32,326 nt of DNA from Desulfovibrio sp. (GCA_028708865.1 JAQVYA010000015.1:1-32326); one strand, 5' to 3'; positions 18,046-25,926 are shown, counted from the first letter of the stretch. Translations and numbers: made by a program. The notes: generated from the sequence alone by a model not told the origin.

Positions 18046-18120
18046 TGGTAGGCGCGGAGGGATTTGAACCCCCGACCCTCTGCACGTCAAGCAGATGCTC
18101 TCCCCCTGAGCTACGCGCCT
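18046..18120 (-). tRNA. tRNA-Val, anticodon GAC
   Basis: A full cloverleaf can be drawn on the minus strand: acceptor stem AGGCGCG/CGCGCCT, D-arm GCTCAGGGGGAGAGC, anticodon stem TCTGC/GCAGA with loop TTGACGT (anticodon GAC, read as valine GUC/GUU), T-arm GGGGGTTCAAATCCCTC with the invariant GTTCAAATC, discriminator A, and an encoded CCA end. It is 75 nt and stands alone between two plus-strand signalling genes. Confidence 0.96.
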
Positions 18121-18127
18121 TTATTTC

Positions 18128-18144
18128 TTCCCCTCAACGGGGAA
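18128..18144 (-). other. Perfect hairpin in the 5' leader of the tRNA-Val transcript
   Basis: TTCCCC-GTTGA-GGGGAA is a perfect 6-bp stem just upstream of the mature tRNA 5' end. It could influence RNase P processing or overlap the transcription start; no function is proven. Confidence 0.4.
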
Positions 18145-18148
18145 GGCC

Positions 18149-18177
18149 TATTTAGCCGTACGCACTTTCCTTGTCAA
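18149..18177 (-). promoter_or_regulatory. Promoter of tRNA-Val
   Basis: On the minus strand TTGACA (18172-18177), exactly 17 bp, and TAAATA (18149-18154) form a sigma70-type promoter. Transcription would start near 18142, about 22 bases before the mature tRNA. Confidence 0.7.
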
Positions 18178-18217
18178 CCGCTTTCCACTCCCCTTTTTCG
18201 TTTTTTTCTCCATAGAC

Positions 18218-21200
18218 ATGACAAGACCCTGTGCTATCATGCAAGGCGTGAGGTGCTTACTCAAAAAATTTCATCGCCAGACCGTGGCGCGCAAGCTGGC
18301 TGTGGCCGCATTGGTCCTGCTGGGTCCGGCCGCCATACTTGGCGCGTTCATGGAGTCGGGGTTCCGGTATGACCTGCGGATCGGCCGCACAGAGCTGGCC
18401 GGTACGCGCTACCTGCGCCCCGCGTTTGAACTGCTGCACGCCGTAAGCGAGCACCAGACCGCCCGTCTGGTGCAGCGGGCCGATGCTCCGACCGTCCCGG
18501 CGGAAGGAACGGTCCTGCTGACGCCACAGGAGCTGGCTGCCGAGCAGCGGGCCCCCGCAAGCATCCCACCTGTGCCGAAATCCCGGCTCATGACCGTGGA
18601 GCACACCCTGGGCCTGCTGGAACAAACCGTGCGCAACGAAGCGGCTCGGTTCAGAAGTTCCCCGTCCTTTCTTCCGGAAGACGAACAGCGCATGAACCCG
18701 GAACTCTTGCGCCATGCCTGGGAGGCGATTCTTACCTCGGAAGACCTCGAAGCCTACGACGACATGTTCATGATCCTGCTCCAGGCCATGTCCGCCGTGA
18801 GCGACTGCGCCAACCTCGCCCTGGACCCGGCTCTGGACAGCCACGCCCTGGCCACGGCCATCGCCCTGAACCTGCCGCGCGCCAGCGTGCTGCTTTCAGA
18901 ACTGGAACGCATGGCCTTGGAACTGCATTCCCACGGCGTCTCCCTGTCCCCGGGGCAAGCCGATCCCGGGCTTTTGCAACGACGGGACCGGATTCTGCGG
19001 CGCATCGGCCTGCTGCGGGACGGGCTGGTGGCGGAAGTGACCAGCAACGCCCGCCGGGCCGTTCTGGAAGATCCCAATTTTTACGGTGTCATTCCCGAAC
19101 TGGAAAAAAACCTGCTTCCGGTTCTGGCCCGTTTTGAAGAAGAAACCCGCCGGGCCGTTGAATCCATGCAGGACCTCTGCCATGGACGGGGCGACCCGGC
19201 CAGGGCGGCTCTTCTGGTCCGCCAAGCGCGCATCGCCCTGACGGATCTGGCCATGACCGGCTTGACCCGGCTCGACCTTATGGTGCAGCAGCGCATGGAC
19301 GTCCTTCAGCAGCGGCGGCTGGCCGCCGTTCTCAGCGGCATCGCGGCAACAGCGCTGGCCCTTTCCATTCTGATGCTCATCTGGCGGCACTTGTCCAGTT
19401 CCATCTCCCGTGGGCTGGAATATGTGCACCGCGTGGCCGAAGGGGATTACTCCGCCCGGGTGGACGACGCGGACTTTGGCCATGATCTGGCGGCCTACAC
19501 CAATGGCGTGCGCCAGATGGTGGGAACGCTCAAACAACAGATCGGTCTGCTGGACGGCGTGCTCCGCAACATGACGGTTCCGTGCCTGGTGGTGGATGCC
19601 GAAGAGCGGCTCACCTTCATCAACCGGCCTTATCTGGACCTTTTTGAAATGGATAAAGAGGCCGAGGATTACCTGGGCCTGACCCTGAACCAATTCTTCT
19701 ATGACGGAAAATCCGTCAACACCATTTTGGGCAAGGCCATGCAGGAAGGCAACGCCCAAAAGGGCCTTCAGATGTCCCTGCTCTCGGTGGGCGGCAGGCC
19801 GCTCACCGTGCGTTACGACGTGGCCCCCCTACACGACCTGGACGGCACGCTCATCGGCGGATTCGCCATGTTCGTGGACCTGACGGAAATACATGAACAA
19901 CAGCAGGAGATTGAACGGCTGGCCGCCTTTCCCCGGGAAAATCCCAATCCGCTCTTTTCCACGGACGCCCAGGGCGTGATCCTGTTCATGAACCCTGCGG
20001 CGGCCAAGGCCATTGAAGACCTCCGGATCGGGCCCGAGGCTCTTTTGCCCCCTAACCATGCAGATATCGTACGGGCCGTCGTGTCCACGCGTTCCTCACG
20101 ACTGGACGTGGAATCCCGGCCCGGGGACCGCATCTACAGCTGGGCCTACCACCCCGTGCCTCATCAAAAACAGGCTTACGTCTATGGGCTGGACATCACC
20201 CTGCGCCGCCGCATGGAAGAACAACTGACCCACGACGCCCTGCACGACGGCCTTACCGGGCTGCCCAACCGCTCCCTGTTCCTGGACCGCGTGGAGCAGG
20301 CCCTGGGTCGTGCCCGGCGCAATCCGGACGCCCGTTTCGCTATTTTGTTCCTGGATCTGGACCGGTTCAAAAACATCAACGACTCCCTGGGGCACGCGGC
20401 CGGGGATGAACTACTCCTGCAATTCAGCGAACGGCTCGGCAGTCTGCTGAATGAAGAGGACACCCTGGCGCGGCTGGGCGGCGACGAATTCGTCATTCTT
20501 CTGGAGCACCTCGCCGGAGCGGACCGGGCCCTGGCCCTGGCCGACAAAGTCCACCAGGGCATGAGCCGCCCCTTTCAGGTGCAGGAACACGAACTCTTCA
20601 TCACGGTCAGCGTGGGCCTGGTGGTGGGCCCTGAAGACAATGTCGGTCCCCAGGACCTGCTTCGCAACGCGGACACCGCCATGTACCGGGCCAAGGCCGA
20701 AGGACGGGCCCGCTCCGCCGTCTATGATCAAGCCATGCACAACGAAGCCCGCGAACGCCTCAGCCTGGAAATGGACATGCAGCGGGGTCTGGAAAACGGC
20801 GAGTTCGAACCTTACTACCAGCCACTGATCAACATCGCGGACGGCCAGTTGCACGGCTTCGAGGCGTTGGCCCGTTGGAACCATCCCACACGAGGGCTGG
20901 TTTCCCCGGGCATGTTCATCCCCATTGCCGAGGAGACCGGTCTTATCGCGGTGTTGGGACGGCGCATGCTGGAACTCTCCATGCAGCGCCTTGCGGCCTG
21001 GCGCCGGGAGCTGCCCCCCAACTCTCCTCTGAGCATGAGCGTGAACCTCTCCCCAGAACAAATGGGACGTGAAGACGTGCTCCAAGAGCTGCAAGACGTG
21101 CTGCAACGCCATGACCTGACACCGGAACTGCTGAAAATCGAAATCACGGAAAGCGGGGTCATGAGCAACCCCAAGTGCGCCTTGCGCCTCCTCAAGAACA

Positions 21201-21538
21201 TCAGCGCCCACGGCATTCTCTTGGCTGTGGACGACTTCGGCACCGGGTATTCCTCCCTGTCCCACCTGAGCCGCTTCCCATTCGACTTTATCAAAATCGA
21301 TCAGTCTTTTGTTCGCGGCATGCTCACCAGCAGGCAGGATATGGAAATCGTGCGTTCCGTCGTGGCCCTGGCCCACGGGCTGGAAAAGAAGATCATTGCC
21401 GAAGGCATCGAAGAACCGGAACAGCTCATGGCCCTCCAGCAAATGGGCTGCCACTTTGGACAGGGATACCTCTTCTCCCCCCCGGTGCCCGCGGCCAAGG
21501 CCCGGATGATGCTCTTTCGCACCAGCCCCTGGTATTGA
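18218..21538 (+). CDS. Membrane PAS-PAS-GGDEF-EAL protein (cyclic-di-GMP synthesis/degradation)
   Basis: The 1106-residue protein has a first membrane segment at about 24-46, a long periplasmic, mostly helical region of about 320 residues, a second membrane segment at about 370-392, a HAMP-like linker, and two PAS-type domains (about 450-555 and 570-665). The diguanylate cyclase domain follows with an intact GGDEF motif at about 754-758 (LARLGGDEFVILLE), and the phosphodiesterase domain has the EAL motif at about 882-884 (GFEALARWNHP), DDFGTGYSSLSHL and IAEGIEEPEQ. The RxxD inhibitory site before GGDEF is absent. Both active sites look complete, so the net activity cannot be predicted. No strong ribosome site is visible at the first ATG; in-frame alternatives lie at 18239 or 18248. 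It lies next to a PilZ-containing regulator gene. Confidence 0.94.
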   Translation: MTRPCAIMQGVRCLLKKFHRQTVARKLAVAALVLLGPAAILGAFMESGFRYDLRIGRTELAGTRYLRPAFELLHAVSEHQTARLVQRADAPTVPAEGTVLLTPQELAAEQRAPASIPPVPKSRLMTVEHTLGLLEQTVRNEAARFRSSPSFLPEDEQRMNPELLRHAWEAILTSEDLEAYDDMFMILLQAMSAVSDCANLALDPALDSHALATAIALNLPRASVLLSELERMALELHSHGVSLSPGQADPGLLQRRDRILRRIGLLRDGLVAEVTSNARRAVLEDPNFYGVIPELEKNLLPVLARFEEETRRAVESMQDLCHGRGDPARAALLVRQARIALTDLAMTGLTRLDLMVQQRMDVLQQRRLAAVLSGIAATALALSILMLIWRHLSSSISRGLEYVHRVAEGDYSARVDDADFGHDLAAYTNGVRQMVGTLKQQIGLLDGVLRNMTVPCLVVDAEERLTFINRPYLDLFEMDKEAEDYLGLTLNQFFYDGKSVNTILGKAMQEGNAQKGLQMSLLSVGGRPLTVRYDVAPLHDLDGTLIGGFAMFVDLTEIHEQQQEIERLAAFPRENPNPLFSTDAQGVILFMNPAAAKAIEDLRIGPEALLPPNHADIVRAVVSTRSSRLDVESRPGDRIYSWAYHPVPHQKQAYVYGLDITLRRRMEEQLTHDALHDGLTGLPNRSLFLDRVEQALGRARRNPDARFAILFLDLDRFKNINDSLGHAAGDELLLQFSERLGSLLNEEDTLARLGGDEFVILLEHLAGADRALALADKVHQGMSRPFQVQEHELFITVSVGLVVGPEDNVGPQDLLRNADTAMYRAKAEGRARSAVYDQAMHNEARERLSLEMDMQRGLENGEFEPYYQPLINIADGQLHGFEALARWNHPTRGLVSPGMFIPIAEETGLIAVLGRRMLELSMQRLAAWRRELPPNSPLSMSVNLSPEQMGREDVLQELQDVLQRHDLTPELLKIEITESGVMSNPKCALRLLKNISAHGILLAVDDFGTGYSSLSHLSRFPFDFIKIDQSFVRGMLTSRQDMEIVRSVVALAHGLEKKIIAEGIEEPEQLMALQQMGCHFGQGYLFSPPVPAAKARMMLFRTSPWY

Positions 21539-21564
21539 CCGGAACTCGCTTTCTTGCCATGGAA

Positions 21565-21570
21565 TATAAT
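21565..21570 (+). promoter_or_regulatory. Perfect -10 box before the PilZ-LuxR regulator
   Basis: A consensus TATAAT lies 51 bp before the ATG of the regulator gene, in the 82-bp gap after the GGDEF-EAL gene. No good -35 hexamer is seen at the right distance, so the promoter may need an activator. It suggests that the regulator can be transcribed separately. Confidence 0.4.
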
Positions 21571-21620
21571 TAAAGGTACCCAAAAAAGAAGTTGATCAAC
21601 ACCACAAGCCGGAAACGATC

Positions 21621-22583
21621 ATGAACAAGCCTTTGGGCAAACGCCTTACAGAACGCTTTGACCTTGAGCTGCCCGCCTCCCTTTCCATTGCGGAGCCAAA
21701 CGGTGCCAAGGACCTTGTGCAGCTTCTGACCAAGGACATCTGCTCTCAGGGGGCGTTCCTGAACACCAAGGCCCCGCTCCCGCCCGGCACGCAGGTGAAT
21801 CTCCGACTAGTAGTACCTTTGGACCACATCCCGGAACTGCGGGGACGCCAGTCCGAAATCCAGGCTTCCGGAACAGTGATCCGCAACCATGAAAACGGCA
21901 TGGCCATCCGCTTTGACCTGGGGTACCAGCTTCTTCCGGTACGCCCCCACTTCTTTATCCACGTCACCGGGCGGAACAAGTTGCTCAATGAACTGCTGGC
22001 CCGCCACGTATCGCGGGAAATGGGCATGCGGGCCGACTTCGGCCGGGTGGAACAGCTCACCCGCGGCAAAGTGCTTCAAAACGGCACCACCTATCTTGCC
22101 CTGGTGGACTATCTGGACATTCGCGCCGGGCTGCCCCTTTCCGAGCTGGAAGAAGCCATCGACGTCAAGGGTGCCCAGTGCGTCATCGCTCTGTTCAATG
22201 CGGAGCGGGACCAGACCCTGACGGACAGCGCCCTGCGCCACGGCGCCCGGGGGGTCTTCTTCAAGGACGACTCCCTCGAACACGTGGCCCGCGGCCTGGA
22301 AGCCATTTCCCGGGGCGAACTCTGGTACGCGCGCGATGTGCTCACCCGCGGGCTGCAAAAAGAAGTGGATCCCGGTCCAGGCCACGGCCCCGAACCGCTG
22401 ACGCGCAAAGAAAAGGAAATTCTGGCCGCTGTGGCGGCGGGTTCCACCAACAAGGAAATCGCGGAAAAACTCTTCATCAGCGTCCACACGGTCAAGACAC
22501 ATCTCTACAACGTCTATCGCAAAATCAACGCCTCCAACCGGCTCCAGGCCACGCTCTGGGCCACCAAAAACCTGCAACTCTGA
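21621..22583 (+). CDS. PilZ - degenerate receiver - LuxR-type DNA-binding regulator (CsgD/VpsT-like C-terminal half)
   Basis: The 320-residue protein joins three parts. An N-terminal PilZ domain (about 5-115) has the c-di-GMP signature RxxxR (R8-LTE-R12) and DICSQG at 39-44, which matches (D/N)xSxxG except for Cys in place of Ser. A receiver-like domain follows (about 125-245, with LALVDYLD, and ARGVFFKDDSLEHVARGLEAI), then a LuxR/FixJ helix-turn-helix (about 259-320, LTRKEKEIL, TNKEIAEKLFIS and HTVKTHLYNVYRKI). The last 110 residues read very much like E. coli CsgD. At 235-238 the sequence WYAR stands where VpsT-type regulators carry a W[F/L/M][T/S]R c-di-GMP motif. A transcription factor that responds to c-di-GMP is the likely role; targets such as adhesion or matrix genes are inferred. 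Confidence 0.9.
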   Translation: MNKPLGKRLTERFDLELPASLSIAEPNGAKDLVQLLTKDICSQGAFLNTKAPLPPGTQVNLRLVVPLDHIPELRGRQSEIQASGTVIRNHENGMAIRFDLGYQLLPVRPHFFIHVTGRNKLLNELLARHVSREMGMRADFGRVEQLTRGKVLQNGTTYLALVDYLDIRAGLPLSELEEAIDVKGAQCVIALFNAERDQTLTDSALRHGARGVFFKDDSLEHVARGLEAISRGELWYARDVLTRGLQKEVDPGPGHGPEPLTRKEKEILAAVAAGSTNKEIAEKLFISVHTVKTHLYNVYRKINASNRLQATLWATKNLQL

Positions 22584-22982
22584 TCTTTACGGGCCGCCGA
22601 AGCCCATTCCAATTCCACTCTGCCGGATTCCATCGCGATTATTGTTCCAACGCCTTTCCCGGTGCGCTTTTGCTCGCAGGGAGAGTATATCCCAAGCCTC
22701 GGGCAACAGCCGGCCCCCATGGTCCGGCATACGGCCGCCCTCCGGCATTGTCTCGGCTCGGGCCGTTCATTTCTTTGAGTTCATAAAACAAAAGACGGCT
22801 CCCAGGTGGAACCGTCTTCACAAAAGTCGTTCTCATGGAGGTCAGCGCATCATAGCCTCCCTCATGAAGCCGCTCATTTTTTCAGCGGAAAATCAATCAA
22901 AGCCTGGAGCAAATGCTGTCCCAATGCTGCGGCCCTGCCCCGGGTGACGGGGCCACGGCGCTTCTTGGTCAGCCACTTTTCA
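22584..22982. other. 399-bp gap between convergent genes
   Basis: No convincing complete gene is seen. It contains the minus-strand terminator at 22784-22818 and, at 22874-22982 on the minus strand, an open frame that reads like a protein C-terminus (WLTKKRRGPVTRG followed by AAALGQHLLQALIDF and a stop at 22874-22876) but has no start codon of its own. This frame continues into the 3' part of the HEAT-repeat gene in a shifted phase; see the findings. Confidence 0.6.
22784..22818 (-). terminator. Rho-independent terminator after the HEAT-repeat gene
   Basis: On the minus strand AAGACGG (22812-22818) pairs with CCGTCTT (22792-22798), extended by an inner GGA-type pairing, and is followed by TTTGTTTTATG. 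It lies 165 bp after the annotated HEAT stop but only about 55 bp after the alternative stop at 22874. Confidence 0.75.
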
Positions 22983-23732
22983 TCATCCCTCGTTTCCCTG
23001 CGCGCTCTTTCCGTGGCCCATACCTTCAGGGGGGCTCTTTTCAGAGGCGATGCTCTCCAGGGCTTCGGCAGCCAATTGCCCCACGCTGCTGGCTTCCAGG
23101 CTGTTATCGCGATAGATTCGTGCTGGATCCGTCTGTTGCGTCAGTGCACGCAATGCCTCGGGCGCAACCCGGGACCGGAGACGTCCCAAGGCCCAGGCGG
23201 CCAGGCCGCGATTATGCGGATCCGGTTCATCCAAGGCGGCAATGAGAAACCGCTCGGCATGGGCCACCAGGTCCGGCCGGGTTCCGGCCAGACGGCCCAG
23301 CCCCCAAAATACGCCGCGCCGCAGTTCGGCATGGTCCAGAAAGTTTCCGTCGCAGTTTTCTTCGCAGTAAACGTAGGAGGCCAGAATGGTGTGGTATTCC
23401 CTGGCCAGGGCCTCATTGTGGACCATGGCTTCGGCCATGGCTTCGGGAATGCCCCAGCCCAGGTTGCCGGATTCCTCATTAAGGTACCACATCAGGGTGC
23501 GCATCAGCACCCGGGCCGACTCCAGAGACTTTTCCGCCAGTCGGGCCACGACCCGGCCCAGACCCAGGGCAGCGCGCCAACGCACCGTCTCGTCCCGGTC
23601 CAGGCGCAAAGCCAGCAGCGGACCGGTCACACGGCGTTCCGGCAGGTCCGCAAACACGGAAAACTGTTGCTCCCAGTCCGGGGCCGCCAGGGCAACGCGC
23701 ATCTTCTGCTTGAGTTCACGGAATCTGGCCAT
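22983..23732 (-). CDS. HEAT-like repeat protein of unknown function
   Basis: The 249-residue product starts MARFRELKQKMRVALAAPDW after an AGGAGG ribosome site. It shows repeated helical pairs of the HEAT/PBS-lyase type: DETVRWRAALGLGRVVARLA, AELRRGVFWGLGRLAGTRP and DPHNRGLAAWALGRL. Such repeats bind other proteins; no catalytic residues are visible. From memory it resembles a family found in Desulfovibrio genomes and labelled after DVU0298, which I cannot confirm here. It lies 124 bp after the TPR gene, likely in the same transcription unit. The last 18 residues are Gly-rich and less protein-like than an overlapping shifted frame that begins at a run of six C (23029-23034), so the true C-terminus may be different. 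Confidence 0.82.
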   Translation of the reverse strand: MARFRELKQKMRVALAAPDWEQQFSVFADLPERRVTGPLLALRLDRDETVRWRAALGLGRVVARLAEKSLESARVLMRTLMWYLNEESGNLGWGIPEAMAEAMVHNEALAREYHTILASYVYCEENCDGNFLDHAELRRGVFWGLGRLAGTRPDLVAHAERFLIAALDEPDPHNRGLAAWALGRLRSRVAPEALRALTQQTDPARIYRDNSLEASSVGQLAAEALESIASEKSPPEGMGHGKSAQGNEG

Positions 23733-23856
23733 GCCGCCTCCTGTTGCTGAAGCTTGCTCCTGTGTGCCCCTACCCCGCGCCCGGCTCCGGATGATTCCGG
23801 CAAGCCGCCGGACCCGCAGTCACCGTACTGCAAAGGTCCGACGGATCAACCGTTCA

Positions 23857-24480
23857 TCAGCCGAGATTCTCTTCAATTTCCTTGAGAAAATCTTCCGGCA
23901 CTTCGTAGCCGCTTTCCTGGGCCTTGCCCACGCAGTCCTTGGCCTGGGCCCATTCGCCCTTTTCTGCATGCACCAGGGCCAGGTTGTTCCAGGCCGGGCC
24001 GAACTTGGGTTCCAGGCTCACGGCTTCTTCCAGGGCCTTGGCCGCTTCTTCCAGATCGCCGAGGGTGAAATAGGCGCGGCCCAAAGTAGCCAGAGCCTGC
24101 ACAAACTTGTTGACGTACTTGATGGCCCGCTTCAGGGACTGGACGGCCTTGTCCGTCTCGCCCATCTGCAATTGGCAGAATCCGATATTGCCCCAGGGAA
24201 CCGCAAAAAAGGGCCGCTGCTGGGTCGCCTGGACGTTGTAGGTCAGACAGGTTTTGAGATCGCCGCGCTGCATGGCAATGCCGCCGAGCTGGACGTAGGC
24301 TTCGGCCAGCTTGGGGGAGTTGGCCACGGCCTCCCGGAAACAACGCTCCGCCTCCATGAACTCGCGCTTGGAAAGATGGGCCACGCCGAGGTTGTAGAGG
24401 GTGTTGCCGCATTCGCGGTTCTTGGCCAGCTTGGCTTTCAGGTCCGCAATATACTCATCGACGTTTTCGAACTGCTGCAT
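23857..24480 (-). CDS. TPR-repeat protein
   Basis: The product from ATG 24480 is 207 residues and consists of about five tetratricopeptide repeats, for example NTLYNLGVAHLSKREFMEAE, AEAYVQLGGIAMQRGD, VQALATLGRAYFTLGDLEEA and PAWNNLALVHAEKGEWAQA. TPR proteins serve as scaffolds for protein complexes; no signal peptide is present, so it is probably cytoplasmic. The ATG at 24480 is preferred to one at 24489 because GAGAGG lies nine bases before it, whereas it touches the earlier ATG directly. It follows the 115-aa gene by 21 bp, in an operon-like row with a YkgJ-type protein. Confidence 0.88.
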   Translation of the reverse strand: MQQFENVDEYIADLKAKLAKNRECGNTLYNLGVAHLSKREFMEAERCFREAVANSPKLAEAYVQLGGIAMQRGDLKTCLTYNVQATQQRPFFAVPWGNIGFCQLQMGETDKAVQSLKRAIKYVNKFVQALATLGRAYFTLGDLEEAAKALEEAVSLEPKFGPAWNNLALVHAEKGEWAQAKDCVGKAQESGYEVPEDFLKEIEENLG

Positions 24481-24501
24481 CGTCTGCATCCTCTCAGGGT
24501 G

Positions 24502-24849
24502 TTACAGTTTCAGACCCCGCTTCTCCAGGAGCTGGGCATACCACCGGCAAAATTCAAACAGCGGCCGCACCCGGTCCGGAATCGTCACCAGGGTGACGTT
24601 CAGCTCGGAAATGGCGTCCACATAATCTTGCTCGGGTTCACGCTCCAGGGACCGGAGAAACATGGTGGTCAGTTCATGGGCCGTATGCCCGGTGACGTCC
24701 CGCCGGATGTCAATGGGATCAAAGGGTTTGGCAAAAGGGTCCCAAGCTTCGTAGCCAATTCGGTCCACGAACTTGCGTCGCCGGGGCGACATTTTTTCGT
24801 AAATGGCCCGTTTTTGGGCTTCGTAGTCGTCTCGGGTCGGCGCGCTCAT
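24502..24849 (-). CDS. Small protein of unknown function in the YkgJ-TPR operon
   Basis: The 115-residue soluble protein starts MSAPTRDDYEAQKRAIYEKM and is rich in charged and aromatic residues (MSPRRRKFVDRIGYEAW, FDPIDIRRDV, PLFEFCRWYAQLLEKRGL). It has one cysteine and no membrane segment or signal peptide. I do not recognise the family. The start is clear: GAGGAG lies five bases before the ATG, and the gap to the preceding YkgJ-type gene is only 2 bp, which implies co-translation. Coding frame and codon use agree with the neighbours, so it is very probably a real gene. Confidence 0.85.
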   Translation of the reverse strand: MSAPTRDDYEAQKRAIYEKMSPRRRKFVDRIGYEAWDPFAKPFDPIDIRRDVTGHTAHELTTMFLRSLEREPEQDYVDAISELNVTLVTIPDRVRPLFEFCRWYAQLLEKRGLKL

Positions 24850-24851
24850 GC

Positions 24852-25682
24852 CTACTCCTCGGAATCCGGGCCGCCAAGAACCACGCTGAAGGATTTATCC
24901 TTGCAGGTGGCACAGGCGGATTCGTCCTTGTCGCAACTGCCGCAGGCGTCGGCGGCCTGGTTTCCGGCCACTTGGTCCATGGTGGGGATGGATGCCTCCG
25001 GAGCCGGTTGCTCCGATTGTTCCGGGGTCTGCTGGTCGGTGATGCCGAGGTACTCGTCATCGTATTCCGTAAGCAGGGCCATGGAAGGCGGCACCAGGAC
25101 CGTTCCCAGCTCCTTGAACCGGGACCGAATGCTTGTGGCCAGTTCCTGGCTCAGATTCATCAGGGAATCCTGCAACTTTTCCACATACACCGTGGGGTAG
25201 GACTGGCCCTGTTCGAACCCGGAACGACCACAGCTGTGCGGTGCGCCGTTGATATTCAGGGGCACGCCATAAAGCCGGCAGGTCAGCGGGCGGTGTTCGT
25301 AAAGTACGCAGAGGTCATCTTCGCCAAGAAGCGGGCAGCGCACCCGGGCCTTGCCCATTTCTTCAAGAATCTCGGCAGTGGGCCGACCATCCTGACTGGC
25401 GCGAAACGCCCGGCGCTTCAGGCGGTGGATTTCGCGGTCCGCCTCGTCCGCACGGTCCAGCACGGCGCTGCGTTCCATGCCGGAAAACCGCTGGTTAAAA
25501 TGGTGGCTAACATACAGGGCCTCCACGAGGGTAAGATCAAACAGGGCATAACAGCAGTCGCTGCACCCGCGGCCACAGCGGACCTGTTCGGGGTATTGCT
25601 CCTGGATTTTGGAAAAAACATTGTCCACCTGGCGGACGATGTTTTCGTAGCGTTCAAAAAACGGGCTGAGGTCCAGTGCCAT
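24852..25682 (-). CDS. YkgJ-family cysteine-cluster protein (putative Fe-S or zinc binding)
   Basis: The product from ATG 25682 is 276 residues. The cysteine pattern CGRGCSDCCYALFDL near residue 39 and the later CPLLGEDDLCVLYEHRPLTCRLYG are the hallmark of the YkgJ/CxxCxxCC family, thought to bind a metal or an Fe-S cluster; the biochemical role is not established. An added Cys-rich C-terminal tail (ACGSCDKDESACATCKD) holds four more cysteines in two CxxC pairs, which could form another metal site. The AAGGAG ribosome site decides the start; the long upstream extension of the frame looks non-coding. A promoter-like pair lies at 25757-25784. First gene of the four-gene minus-strand row. Confidence 0.9.
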   Translation of the reverse strand: MALDLSPFFERYENIVRQVDNVFSKIQEQYPEQVRCGRGCSDCCYALFDLTLVEALYVSHHFNQRFSGMERSAVLDRADEADREIHRLKRRAFRASQDGRPTAEILEEMGKARVRCPLLGEDDLCVLYEHRPLTCRLYGVPLNINGAPHSCGRSGFEQGQSYPTVYVEKLQDSLMNLSQELATSIRSRFKELGTVLVPPSMALLTEYDDEYLGITDQQTPEQSEQPAPEASIPTMDQVAGNQAADACGSCDKDESACATCKDKSFSVVLGGPDSEE

Positions 25683-25756
25683 GTGATTCTCCTTAACAAA
25701 CGGGCCGTGATAAGAGCTCGTGCCAAAGCGCCTGCCATGCGCCCCGGGCAGGGTTG

Positions 25757-25784
25757 TATCTAATGCTTTTCCCGGCTTCGTCAA
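25757..25784 (-). promoter_or_regulatory. Likely promoter of the YkgJ-TPR operon
   Basis: TTGACG (25779-25784), 16 bp and TAGATA (25757-25762) on the minus strand form a sigma70-type promoter about 75 bp before the YkgJ-type gene start. Confidence 0.5.
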
Positions 25785-25885
25785 CCAGTGCCCATGCCCC
25801 TGTGGGCCGCGCCCACGGCAAAAAACGCCGGTCAACCTGCCGGCCCCCCGCGACTCGCGTTGCGACCGGCCGTTTTCCGGCGGCG

Positions 25886-25926
25886 AAAAACAAAAAGCGG
25901 GAGCGATGGCAAACCACCACTCCCGC
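25886..25926 (-). terminator. Rho-independent terminator of the ferredoxin gene
   Basis: GCGGGAG (25920-25926) pairs with CTCCCGC (25897-25903) on the minus strand, with an inner TGG-TTTG-CCA stem, followed by TTTTTGTTTTT. It lies 22 bp after the ferredoxin stop and makes this gene monocistronic. Confidence 0.88.

Noticed and set aside
22819-22982. Independent small gene on the minus strand after the HEAT gene
   Set aside because: The protein-like frame has no ATG, GTG or TTG start; it is treated as a possible frameshifted tail instead.
23386-25200. Plus-strand open frame of 604 codons opposite the TPR and YkgJ-type genes
   Set aside because: It crosses several real minus-strand genes and their ribosome sites and shows no domain.
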